Shown here: one piece after another, positions 54,584 to 62,359 of the stretch | How the letters are laid out: each line of letters begins with the position of its first letter | Numbering within the stretch: the stretch's first letter is position 1 | DNA from: JAMXLO01 sp963812505 | GTDB lineage: Bacteria > Pseudomonadota > Alphaproteobacteria > Acetobacterales > Acetobacteraceae | Length of the DNA stretch: 64,000 nucleotides | Assembly: GCA_963812505.1 (NCBI GenBank) | Contig: CAWEVM010000014.1 | Location: 62,001-126,000 of the forward strand | Reading direction: 5' to 3' | Notes under the pieces: generated by a model | The model's database searches: none | Told to the model about the DNA's origin: nothing | What the model saw: the letters and a program-made list of their open reading frames with translations, nothing else | Made by a program: the position numbers and the translations under genes

Positions 54584-55108
54584 TCAGCGTCGCACCAGCA
54601 ACCGACCCGCCTGGACGGTCGTGGCGGCCGCCATGTCGCGCAAGGCTGCGTCGCTCGCGCTGCTGAGCGGGTGCGCGATCACCGCGAACTCATAGCCCTT
54701 AAAGCCGAGTACGCGCGCCATCAGTTCGGCGGCACTGACGAAGCGTGTAGTCATCACCGCCATCGCGGGGATGCCAAGCTTCTCGGCGGTGACGGAGTCA
54801 TGCAGACTGCACGACGAGCAGCTGCCTCAGTCGCCGATACCGGTGACCACAGCATGCCAGCGCGCGATCTCGTCCACGATGTCAGGATCGGCCGGCGCGC
54901 TGTAGTTCGACTTCTGGCGCATGATCACATCGCCGACGCCCAGTTCGTCGCGCAGCATGCGATCGAGATGAGCGAAGAAGCCCTTCGTTCCCTCTTTGCC
55001 GTTCGAGATGAAGCCAACGGTCTTGCCGGCAAGCGAGGTCAGCCGCGGTGCCGTCTGACCCAGCGGCGGTGCCGTCTCGTTGGTAGGATCGAGAACCTGA
55101 AAGACCAT
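54584..55108 (-). CDS. UGSC family selenoprotein with in-frame UGA
   Basis: 174 residues if the TGA at 54829-54827 is read as Sec. The start is an ATG at 55108, 10 bases after the partner gene. The sequence reads MVFQVLDPTNETAPPLGQTA, later KTVGFISNGKEGTKGFF and VVTGIGD, then U94-G-S-C-S-S-C-S-L-H, then AEKLGIPAMAVMTTRFVSAA, VLGFKGYEFAVIAHPLSS and a stop at 54586-54584. The part after the UGA fits the same fold and composition as the part before it. I know this pattern as the UGSC (seleno)protein family, in which homologues may have Cys in place of U. The role is unknown; the U/CGSC site suggests a redox or reductive selenol centre. Confidence 0.9.
54802..54825 (-). promoter_or_regulatory. 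Putative bacterial SECIS hairpin of the UGSC gene
   Basis: One base after the UGA the message can form an 8-base-pair stem made of GCAG/CTGC and CTGC/GCAG halves with one bulged U on the 3' side and a 7-base loop (UCGUCGU). The placement immediately downstream of UGA is right for a bacterial SECIS, although the apical loop begins only about ten bases after it, nearer than usual. Folding was by eye. Confidence 0.5.
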
Positions 55109-55118
55109 GGCGATAGTT

Positions 55119-56174
55119 TCACTGCGTCTGTGGTTCGCAGTCAACGCATGCGCCGATCGGCAATGTGACCGCGCGGCTCTTGTGGCCGAGCCAGGGCGCG
55201 ATCACCGCGCCGAAACCGCCGGCGGGACCGCCGGCAGCGACGACAAGCAGCTGATCGGGTGACTCCAGGGCGGCGTATTCGGTATCGCCACGGTCACGCA
55301 CCACCGTACCCTTGCCGACCTCGGCCCATTCGCTCCGGTGGATACGTGCGCGCCGATGGATGAAGGCGGCGACATCCGTCTTGCTCCAGCCGCCCGCTTG
55401 CAGATGCTCGCGCAATTGCCTGGGAATGATCAGCGCATAGTTGCCGCCCCAGATCGAATAGTTCCGCATGTTGGCGCGCATTTCCGCGGCTAAGGTCTCC
55501 AGGATCTCTTCCGGCTGCGTGGTCCACTCGTTCATGATCTGGCGCGGCGCGCCGGCCGCCATGACGGTAACCGCGGAAACCTCTGCCGGCAGCCCGCGCT
55601 GCGCATGCAAGGGCAGCCAGCCGGTATCCTCCTCGTCCTCTGCCACGCAATAGCTGTACTTGCCCGGATGGCCGATCGTCGAGCGGTCGATGCCGCCGGG
55701 TCGCACCTCCAGAATGTTGATCAATGCGAGGCGGATCGCGCGCCCTATCACCGCGGTGGCGCGGTCGCTGTTGCCAAGAGCATTGAACGAACCGGCGGCG
55801 CCAAGTTCGCGGCGCATGGGGCCATTCAACACCACGAACACGGCACATCCACCGGTCGAGGCAGTCGCGCCGTGCAGCAGGAATTCGGGTTGCAGCATCG
55901 CGGTGAAGGCGGTGACGACGGCGGGAAAATGCATCGGCAGGCAGCCGGCCATGACAGCGTTGATGGCGAGCTTCTCGGCCGTGATCGCCACACCGCGCAC
56001 CGGCTCGATGCCAAGAAGCTGGTCAGGCGGCATCATCACCCACTCCAGGCAGGCCCGCACGGTGTCCTGCGTCGGTGGAACGATCGGCAGGCCATCGGTC
56101 CAGCCGTTGGCATGATAGAGTTCCTGCACCGCATGGATGTCGGCGACGTCATAGGTCTTGCTGGCAAGCTGCAT
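55119..56174 (-). CDS. UGSC-gene partner protein of unknown function
   Basis: 351 residues from the ATG at 56174 (MQLASKTYDVADIHAVQELY). Recognisable blocks are GWTDGLPIVPPTQDTVRACL, AITAEKLAINAVMAGCLPMHF, GATASTGGCAVFVVLNGP, SFNALGNSDRATAVIGRAIRL and GKYSYCVAEDEEDTGWLPLH. The end is IGACVDCEPQTQ with a CxxC. The gene is ten bases upstream of the UGSC start and is clearly co-transcribed. I recall such proteins as neighbours of UGSC genes, but I do not know their activity. Cysteine positions (C in VMAGC, TGGC, KYSYC, CVDC) are candidates for a site shared with the selenol. Divergent from the GGT gene, 43 bases away. Confidence 0.8.
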   Translation of the reverse strand: MQLASKTYDVADIHAVQELYHANGWTDGLPIVPPTQDTVRACLEWVMMPPDQLLGIEPVRGVAITAEKLAINAVMAGCLPMHFPAVVTAFTAMLQPEFLLHGATASTGGCAVFVVLNGPMRRELGAAGSFNALGNSDRATAVIGRAIRLALINILEVRPGGIDRSTIGHPGKYSYCVAEDEEDTGWLPLHAQRGLPAEVSAVTVMAAGAPRQIMNEWTTQPEEILETLAAEMRANMRNYSIWGGNYALIIPRQLREHLQAGGWSKTDVAAFIHRRARIHRSEWAEVGKGTVVRDRGDTEYAALESPDQLLVVAAGGPAGGFGAVIAPWLGHKSRAVTLPIGACVDCEPQTQ

Positions 56175-56217
56175 GGCGGCGACATTAGCCCGTGCGCCAG
56201 GCAACGGAGAAGACCGC

Positions 56218-57993
56218 ATGTTCACCACCCGCCCCGAGATAGCCGGTACTTTCGGTGTTGTCGCCAGTACCCACTGGATCGCGAGCCAGGTCGGTATGGC
56301 GGTGCTGGAACGTGGCGGGAACGCCTTCGATGCCGCGGCCGCGACGGCGTTCACGCTCCAGGTCGCAGAGCCGCATCTCAACGGCCCGGGCGGCGACGCG
56401 CCGATCATCCTGCATTCAGCGCGTACGCGGACACAGCACGTGGTCTGCGGGCAAGGAGTGTCGCCGCAGGCTGCTACGCTGGAAAAGTTCCGCGGTCTCG
56501 ACATCGACCTGATCCCCGCAACCGGTGTTTTGCCCGCGGTGGTGCCCGGCGCGTTCGACGCCTGGTGCCTGCTGTTACGGGACTGGGGCACCTGGGAACT
56601 GCCCGACGTGCTGGCATTCGCCATCAGCTATGCGAAGAACGGCATCCATGTCGTGCCACGCATCAGCGCGACGATTGAGAGCATGCGGTCGCTGTTCGAG
56701 ACGGAGTGGAAAACTTCAGCCGCCGTTTTCCTGCCTGACGGCAAGAGCCCGGCACCGGAATCGCTGTTCGCGCGCCCCGCGCTCGCCGCCACCTATGAAC
56801 GCATCTGCCGCGAGGCGATCGGCGACACGCGTGAGGCCCGCATCGATGCCGCGCGCGGCGCCTGGTATCGCGGTTTCGTTGCCGAGGCGGTGGACAAGTT
56901 CTTCCGCACCATGGACGTGCTGGACGTATCAGGGCGCCGCCATCGTGGACTGTTGGCAGCGGAGGATTTTGCCCGGTGGTCGGCAACGGTCGAGGACCCG
57001 GTCAGCTACGATTACCACGGCCATACTGTTCTAAAATGTGGCCCGTGGAGTCAGGGGCCGGCGTTCCTGCAACAGCTCGCACTGCTGCAAGGCTTCGACA
57101 TCGCGGCAATGGACGCGTTCGGCAACGACTTCGTCCATACGGTTGTCGAATGTGCCAAGCTCGCCTTCGCCGATCGTGAGGCCTACTACGGCGATCCAAA
57201 CTTTGCCCGCGTCCCTCTCAACGCGTTGTTGTCTGATGAGTACAACGCAGAACGCCGCAGGCTGGTCGGCCGCAGCGCTTCGCTGGAACTGCGTCCCGGC
57301 ACGGTGTCCGGCTACACGCCCATCGTCGATCGCGACGCCGATCGCCGCGCGCATCTGCTCACTCGTACGCGGGGTGTCGGCGAGCCGACTGTGTCACGGC
57401 TCGGCGTCATCGGCGCCGACACCTGCCACCTCGACGTGATCGACAAGGACGGCAACATGGTCAGCGCCACACCGTCCGGCGGCTGGCTGCAGTCCTCTCC
57501 GGTGATTCCGGAACTCGGCTTCTGCATGGGAACGCGTGGACAGATGTTCTGGCTGAAGCCTGATCTGCCCAACAGCCTGGAGCCGGGCAAGCGTCCGCGC
57601 ACCACGCTGTCGCCGAGTTTTGCGCTGCGCGACGGCAAGCCGTGGATGGCATTCGGCACGCCAGGCGGCGAGCAGCAGGACCAGTGGTCTCTGATCTTCT
57701 TCCTGCGCATGGTGCATCATCACATGGGCATTCAGCAGGCGATCGACGCGCCGTCATTCCACACCGAGCACTGGCCGTCGAGCTTCTGGCCGCGCGTCGC
57801 GCGTCCCGGCAAGGTGATACTGGAAGGCCGCTACCCCGACGCAGTGATGTACGAACTGAAGGCACGCGACCACAAGGCCGAGAAGGGCGACGAGTGGTCA
57901 GAAGGCCGTCTGTCCGCCGCACGTATCGAGGGAAACCAGATGCGAGCCGGCGCCAATCCGCGCGGCATGCAGGGCTACGCAGTCGGCCGCTGA
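56218..57993 (+). CDS. Gamma-glutamyltransferase family protein
   Basis: 591 residues from the ATG at 56218. It has no clear signal peptide and may be cytosolic. The N-terminal block GVVASTHWIASQVGMAVLERGGNAFDAA, the PHLNGPGGDAPIILH segment and the processing site GADTCHLDVIDKDGNMVSATPSG fit GGT-like Ntn hydrolases; the nucleophile threonine is present (T402), followed by C403 H404 in place of TH. The C-terminal GTPGGEQQDQWSL is also typical. Members cleave gamma-glutamyl amides such as glutathione or acylate small amines. It is divergent from the UGSC partner gene with only a 43-base gap, which fits shared regulation of a thiol-related job. Confidence 0.9.
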   Translation: MFTTRPEIAGTFGVVASTHWIASQVGMAVLERGGNAFDAAAATAFTLQVAEPHLNGPGGDAPIILHSARTRTQHVVCGQGVSPQAATLEKFRGLDIDLIPATGVLPAVVPGAFDAWCLLLRDWGTWELPDVLAFAISYAKNGIHVVPRISATIESMRSLFETEWKTSAAVFLPDGKSPAPESLFARPALAATYERICREAIGDTREARIDAARGAWYRGFVAEAVDKFFRTMDVLDVSGRRHRGLLAAEDFARWSATVEDPVSYDYHGHTVLKCGPWSQGPAFLQQLALLQGFDIAAMDAFGNDFVHTVVECAKLAFADREAYYGDPNFARVPLNALLSDEYNAERRRLVGRSASLELRPGTVSGYTPIVDRDADRRAHLLTRTRGVGEPTVSRLGVIGADTCHLDVIDKDGNMVSATPSGGWLQSSPVIPELGFCMGTRGQMFWLKPDLPNSLEPGKRPRTTLSPSFALRDGKPWMAFGTPGGEQQDQWSLIFFLRMVHHHMGIQQAIDAPSFHTEHWPSSFWPRVARPGKVILEGRYPDAVMYELKARDHKAEKGDEWSEGRLSAARIEGNQMRAGANPRGMQGYAVGR

Positions 57994-58095
57994 CGGCTTG
58001 TGACCATGCGCACACCGGGTCTCCAGCGGGGGCGGTAAGCACCCCTCCCGTCGGCGAGTTCGTCGCCGCGCCCATACGAAAAGAGGAGATAGACA

Positions 58096-58497
58096 ATGAC
58101 ACGCCTGACGTTCGGCCTGGTCTCGGTGGCCGCCTTGCTTGCAACCTCACCCGCCTTCGCAGGTGGTCAACACGGTGCGGATGTTGCACGTCCCGTTTTT
58201 TACGAAGCGCCGAGTCAAATTCCTGGCCACGAGACGCGCGAGCTGGAGAACAGGGTCAACCACCTGACAAATGACGTGAACCGAGACACCAGGGCATTGA
58301 CCCGGGACCAGCAGAGGCTGAATGCCTTGGAGATCCAGGCGGCAGACGCCACGGTAGGCAAGGCGCCGCCGCTCTCCCCGTGGCAGCAGAACGAGCTGGT
58401 GGATCTGCGGAGGGATGTCACGCACCTCAATCAGGACATTGCCCGCGACAATCAGCGGCGAGCCGTTGATGAGCTGAAGATCGAAGCCTGGCACTAG
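58096..58497 (+). CDS. Hypothetical secreted coiled-coil protein
   Basis: 133 residues with a signal peptide (MTRLTFGLVSVAALLATSPAFAG) and a good ribosome site (GAGGAG upstream). The mature part is a long heptad-like helix (RELENRVNHLTNDVNRDTRALTRDQQRL, then VDLRRDVTHLNQDIARDNQRRAVDELK) split by a short Pro-rich linker. No known family. Periplasmic location is inferred from the signal. It precedes the IS graveyard. Confidence 0.78.
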   Translation: MTRLTFGLVSVAALLATSPAFAGGQHGADVARPVFYEAPSQIPGHETRELENRVNHLTNDVNRDTRALTRDQQRLNALEIQAADATVGKAPPLSPWQQNELVDLRRDVTHLNQDIARDNQRRAVDELKIEAWH

Positions 58498-58691
58498 ACA
58501 CTGCAAGGCCGCACGCGCGCGGCACTTGTGTCAACGGTGATCGCTGTGCGTTTTTGAGTATCGTCGGCGGTGACAGCGCCCTCAAGGCTGGGCCTTGCGG
58601 CCCACCGCCTGCGGCGGCTTTCGGCCTTGACTTCGCTGTCCCTCCGCCGGTTTGGCATAGGTCGCAACGACGGCGCGTTGTGTAGAGCGGA

Positions 58692-58783
58692 TCAGGCGGC
58701 GCGCCATGCTGTGGTGTCCCGGATAATGGCGTTGAGGATGGTCAGCAGCTTGCCGCATGGTCGCGACAATGGCGATCTTGGCT
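58692..58783 (-). pseudogene. IS110-type transposase C-terminal fragment (minus strand)
   Basis: Reading this stretch on the minus strand gives AKIAIVATMR, then after a one-base insertion KLLTILNAIIRDTTAWRAA and a stop at 58694-58692. The pattern KxAIVAxMRKLLxxLNAxxRD is the end of IS110-family transposases. No N terminus is present, so it is a 3' fragment. Confidence 0.7.
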
Positions 58784-58814
58784 GGCTTGCCGGCAGCGCG
58801 CAGGCGTTGCCGGC

Positions 58815-59356
58815 ACGGGCCTGCGCGGCTTCAAGGCCTTGGTCGCTCGCATCGACGCTGACGATCCCGCCATTCCGGCGTTGCTGCCGAGCGCGCTCGG
58901 GCCGCTGGTCGAGCAATAGCTGGACGCCAGCATCGAGGAACTCGAAGCCCGCATCGTCGCATGTGCCAAGAGCGATGAGCGCATGCGTCGCCTGCAACAG
59001 ATCCCCGGGGTCGGTCCGCTGATCACCCACGCGCTGGTGATGGCGGTCGGCGATGCGCGCCGCTTCGACACCGCGCGCGACTGTGCCGCCTGGATCGGCC
59101 TGACGCCGCCCACCAACAACAGCGCCGAGGAGACCCGCATCGGCCACATCAGCCGACAGGGCGATCACAGTCTGCGACGATTGCTGGGGCTCGGCGCCAT
59201 CAATCTGATGCGCCGGGCCAGAGTGAAGCCGGACCAGGCCAGTGCCTGGGCGCAGGGCATCATGGCGCGCAGGCCGTTCAAGGTCGCAACCGTCGCCCAG
59301 GCGGCCAGGATCGCAGCATCGCCTGGGCGATGCTGCGATCGGGCGACAACTATTAG
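58815..59356 (+). pseudogene. IS110-type transposase fragment with internal stop and frameshift
   Basis: The frame reads TGLRGFKALVARIDADDPAI up to a TAG at 58917-58919, then continues LDASIEELEARIVACAKSDE, IPGVGPLITHALVMAVGDAR (a transposase 20 core), CAAWIGLTPPTNNSAEETRIG and HISRQGDHSLRRLLGLGAINL. Near 59308 the frame changes to RIAWAMLRSGDNY and a stop at 59356. The 5' half of the gene is missing, so it is a dead remnant. Confidence 0.85.
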
Positions 59357-59964
59357 GCCGTGGCGGCGCATCCCTGATGCCCGTGCCGCGGAGATTGCCC
59401 TATCCGGACCCGATTGTGCTTGCGCCGTGGCGTGCGGCGTCAAGCTCGAGCCGCCGCTGGCGGTCGCTGCGCGAGGCTTGACCCCGCACGCCACGGCGAA
59501 GCCTCGCTCGGGATCGGATTTGGCCAGGGCAACAATCTCTGTGGCAGCAACACTCAGGCCGCACCGCAAGACCCCTATTGCGCAAGAAGCAAACTGCACC
59601 GACGGCAAATTAGTCAGAACCCGAACCAGGACACTCCGCTCTGTCATCGTGCGTTCAGCACGTCGCGATGCTGGGAACCTGGTTCGCGTTACCCATCGGG
59701 GCCAGCGGTCTTTCCAGACCGCACCAGCAGGCCGGGACGCTCCAGACCGCTCCGCCGTCACCGCTTTTGCTTCTTGCCTAACAGGGGGCCGTTCATACAT
59801 GGCAGTGTCGGTGTGACTCGCGCTCCAACGATGGTGGATACCAGCACACCGTGGCAGCCGCGCAACGCTGTGGATAGTTCCGCGTCGCGTCACCTGACGT
59901 AACTTGCTCCGAACCGGACGACTGGTGCACCGATGTGCGTAGCAACTGCTGGAGCCATAATCGA
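59357..59964. other. Non-coding debris between IS remnants and small ORF
   Basis: 608 bases with no reliable gene. It contains the near-perfect inverted repeat at 59424-59497. Nothing in the right part resembles a known gene; it may be further decayed mobile-element sequence. Confidence 0.4.
59424..59497. repeat. Near-perfect 22-base inverted repeat with inner stem
   Basis: Left arm 59424-59445 and right arm 59476-59497 are reverse complements in 21 of 22 bases, and the loop has a small inner hairpin (CCGCC...GGCGG). It may be a miniature element or the end of a decayed transposon. Confidence 0.7.
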
Positions 59965-60213
59965 ATGATGTGGCACATCGTCTTTGCTGAGCGCGACGGA
60001 CGAATTCAATCGCGCGCTGCGCGCTCGCGCGATTCCGCGATTCATGTCGCGTGTGAACTTCTTAGCCAAGCCCATGATGTTCGCAGGATTTTGGAGCCGA
60101 ATGGATTAACCATCGAGCGGCCGGAGCTCGATGAGCATTTTGACGAAGGCAGGTTCCCCGGTCTCCGTCGTGCGGCTTGCTCCATCAGTGGCAAGGTGCC
60201 CGTTCTCGCCTAA
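59965..60213 (+). CDS. Small hypothetical protein
   Basis: 82 residues starting MMWHIVFAERDGRIQSRAARSRDSA. The sequence VACELLSQAHDVRRILEPNGLTIERPELDEHFDEGRFPGLRR is even in composition and looks coding, but no catalytic motif is visible and I do not recognise the function. It stands between mobile-element remnants. Confidence 0.55.
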   Translation: MMWHIVFAERDGRIQSRAARSRDSAIHVACELLSQAHDVRRILEPNGLTIERPELDEHFDEGRFPGLRRAACSISGKVPVLA

Positions 60214-60254
60214 TAATTAGACCAGCGCTCTAGAACGGGAGAGAGAAGACGTGG

Positions 60255-60274
60255 ATGCCGACCTTCGTCGGCAT
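60255..60274. repeat. Short REP-like hairpin
   Basis: ATGCCGACCTTCGTCGGCAT is a perfect 7-base stem with a 6-base loop. Hairpins of this type (translated as PTKVGIH on one strand) recur widely in proteobacterial genomes. Confidence 0.7.
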
Positions 60275-60396
60275 GACGGTTTCTCGGGCGGGCCTTAGGC
60301 CCGACCCGGGGGCCATGACGACGGGGGATGCCGCTTGCGAGGCTCCGTTGGACCCGCGATTGATGGCCCGCTGGTAGATGGAGATGCCGTATAGCT

Positions 60397-60427
60397 GGGG
60401 CCTGTCAGGAATCCTGTGTGGAGGGTC
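60397..60427. repeat. IS256 left terminal inverted repeat
   Basis: The first 31 bases of the element match the reverse complement of 61692-61722 without mismatch. Confidence 0.9.
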
Positions 60428-61721
60428 GGTTGCAGTTGAACCTTCTACTCTGCGGTGAACCGTTCGCCGAACATGACGGCGAACTGCGTCTTGGCGGCGG
60501 CCCATTCGCGTGGCGGCATCTTCCACTCGCGGCCGACCTCGCGCAACACCAGGAACAACAGCTTGGTTGCCGCTTCGTCATTGGGGAAGTGGCCACGGCT
60601 GCGCACTGCGGTGCGTAATTTGCTATTGAGGCTCTCGATGGCATTGGTGGTGTAGATGATCCGCCGCACCTCGGGCGGGTAGGCGAAGAACGGGATCACC
60701 TGTTCCCACTGCCGTCGCCAGGCCGGTGCGATGGGCGGATATTTGCGGCCCCATGACCCGGCGGCGAAGTCTTCCAGGGCCTCGCGTGCCGCCTCGGCGT
60801 TCACCGCCGTGTAGATCGGCCGCAGCGCGGCGGCGAGCTCGCGGCGGTCCTTCCATGAAGCAAACGACAGCGCATGGCGCAGCAGATGCACGATGCAGGT
60901 CTGCACCTGGGTTTGCGGGAACACGGCGTTGATCGCCTCCGGAAAACCGTTCAGCCCGTCAACCACGGCGATCAGCACGTCCTGCACCCCGCGGGTGCGC
61001 AACTCGTTCATCACCCGCAGCCAGAATTTGGCGCCTTCGGTCTGCTCGATCCACAGACCGAGCGCCTCTTTGGTGCCGTCGGGCCGCACGCCGAGCGCCA
61101 AATACACTGCCTTGTTGCGCACCATGCCTTCGTCGCGCACCTTGACCCGCAGCGCATCGAAGAACACCAGGGCGTAGAGCGGTTCCAGCGGCCGGTTCTG
61201 CCACTCCGTCACCTGCTCGTGCACCGCGTCGGTGACCGTGCTGATCAGCTCGGGCGAGACTTCGATGCCATACAGATCCCGCAGATGGCCCTCGATCTCG
61301 CGCATGCTCAGGCCGCGCGCGTAGAGCGAGATCACCTTGGCATCGAAATCGGGGAATCGGCGACGGTACTTGGCAATCAGTTGCGGCTCGAAGTTCGCCT
61401 GGCGGTCGCGCGGCACCGCGATCTCCAGCTTGCCCGACCCGCTCAGCATCGTCTTGCGGCTGTGCCCGTTGCGATGGTTGCGCGGCGTCCCCCGCCCCGC
61501 CTGGGCACGCTCACCGCGCAGATGGTGCTCCAACTCGGCATCCAGGATGCGCTCCGCCAGCGCCTTCTTCAGCGCCTCCAGCAGCCCGTCCTTGGCAAAC
61601 ACCGCCTGCGGATCCTCGCCCGATAGCAGCTCATCGATGATCGCGTCCCGGATCGTCATACGTCCCCCTCGCCCTTCTGGGGCTACCGTATGACCCTCCA
61701 CACAGGATTCCTGACAGGCCC
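60398..61721 (-). mobile_element. IS256-family insertion sequence, apparently complete
   Basis: About 1324 bases with one intact transposase gene on the minus strand. The ends form terminal inverted repeats (GGGCCTGTCAGGAATCCTGT on the left and its complement on the right), identical over about 30 bases (60398-60427 and 61692-61721). Flanking eight-base sequences (TATAGCTG and CGTAGCTG) share TAGCTG, which may be a target duplication with two changes. All features fit an IS256 member that could still be active. Confidence 0.88.
60445..61659 (-). CDS. IS256-family transposase (MULE/DDE)
   Basis: 404 residues from the ATG at 61659 (MTIRDAIIDELLSGEDPQAV). The catalytic triad is visible: D168 in ALVFFDALRVKVRD, D234 in IAVVDGLNGFPEA and E342 in TTNAIESLNSKLR. 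The C-terminal region GHFPNDEAATKLLFLVLREV is typical. It is intact, so the element may be mobile. The transposase cuts and joins the terminal inverted repeats at the element ends. Confidence 0.95.
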   Translation of the reverse strand: MTIRDAIIDELLSGEDPQAVFAKDGLLEALKKALAERILDAELEHHLRGERAQAGRGTPRNHRNGHSRKTMLSGSGKLEIAVPRDRQANFEPQLIAKYRRRFPDFDAKVISLYARGLSMREIEGHLRDLYGIEVSPELISTVTDAVHEQVTEWQNRPLEPLYALVFFDALRVKVRDEGMVRNKAVYLALGVRPDGTKEALGLWIEQTEGAKFWLRVMNELRTRGVQDVLIAVVDGLNGFPEAINAVFPQTQVQTCIVHLLRHALSFASWKDRRELAAALRPIYTAVNAEAAREALEDFAAGSWGRKYPPIAPAWRRQWEQVIPFFAYPPEVRRIIYTTNAIESLNSKLRTAVRSRGHFPNDEAATKLLFLVLREVGREWKMPPREWAAAKTQFAVMFGERFTAE

Positions 61722-61722
61722 C
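61692..61722. repeat. IS256 right terminal inverted repeat
   Basis: Exact reverse complement of 60397-60427, located upstream of the transposase start. Confidence 0.9.
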
Positions 61723-61824
61723 GTAGCTGTGGTCCGGCGGCACTTCGACCAGACCTTCGTTGCAAACTGGCGCGGCGATCTCGCCTGAAATGGTATCCTA
61801 TCAGTCCCTCATCAGGAGACCGCC

Positions 61825-62337
61825 GTGATCGCCGAGTCGATAGGCTTCGTGCTTCGCAACCTTCCCGCCTTCCTTCTGGTGATCGCGCTTCTGGTGGCTG
61901 CCTTCCACCGTGGCCGCTGGTCAACGCCTGAGCGATTCCTGTCGTGGCTCCTGCTGCTGCCCGTGGGCGTGACCGCGCTGTGGGCCGCCGTATTCCATCT
62001 ATTTTTCCCGTCCGTCGCGGCGGCGGATATCGGCTGGCAGGTCAGCCCGTTCCAGTTCGAGGTCGGTATGGCGGACCTGGCTATCGGCGCGACTGCATGC
62101 GCGTCGTTCTGGTGCAGCCTCCCTTTCAAGGCGGCAGCGGTCTGGACGTCGTCGATCTTCCTGATGGGCGATGCCATCGGCCACGTTCATCAGATGCTCG
62201 CGGCGGGCAATCTCACGCCTGGCAACGCGGGCGTTCCGTTTTTCATGGACGTAATCTGTCCCGTGCTGGCTATTGCGCTACTGGCAGCGGCATGGCGGCA
62301 TTACCGGGCTGGCATGCTGCTGCGAAGGAGCGTTTAG
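61825..62337 (+). CDS. Hypothetical membrane protein (possible DUF6790 type)
   Basis: 170 residues from a GTG at 61825 with AGGAGA upstream. Four hydrophobic segments are seen (LPAFLLVIALLVAAFHRG, FLSWLLLLPVGVTALWAAVFHLF, FEVGMADLAIGATACASFW and MDVICPVLAIALLAAAW), with DAIGHVHQMLAAGNLTPGNAG between the last two. The His in the loop and the last half recall the DUF6790 family by memory. The function is unknown. Convergent with phaC. Confidence 0.75.
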   Translation: MIAESIGFVLRNLPAFLLVIALLVAAFHRGRWSTPERFLSWLLLLPVGVTALWAAVFHLFFPSVAAADIGWQVSPFQFEVGMADLAIGATACASFWCSLPFKAAAVWTSSIFLMGDAIGHVHQMLAAGNLTPGNAGVPFFMDVICPVLAIALLAAAWRHYRAGMLLRRSV

Positions 62338-62359
62338 ACAGTCAGTCTGACGAGTCTGA

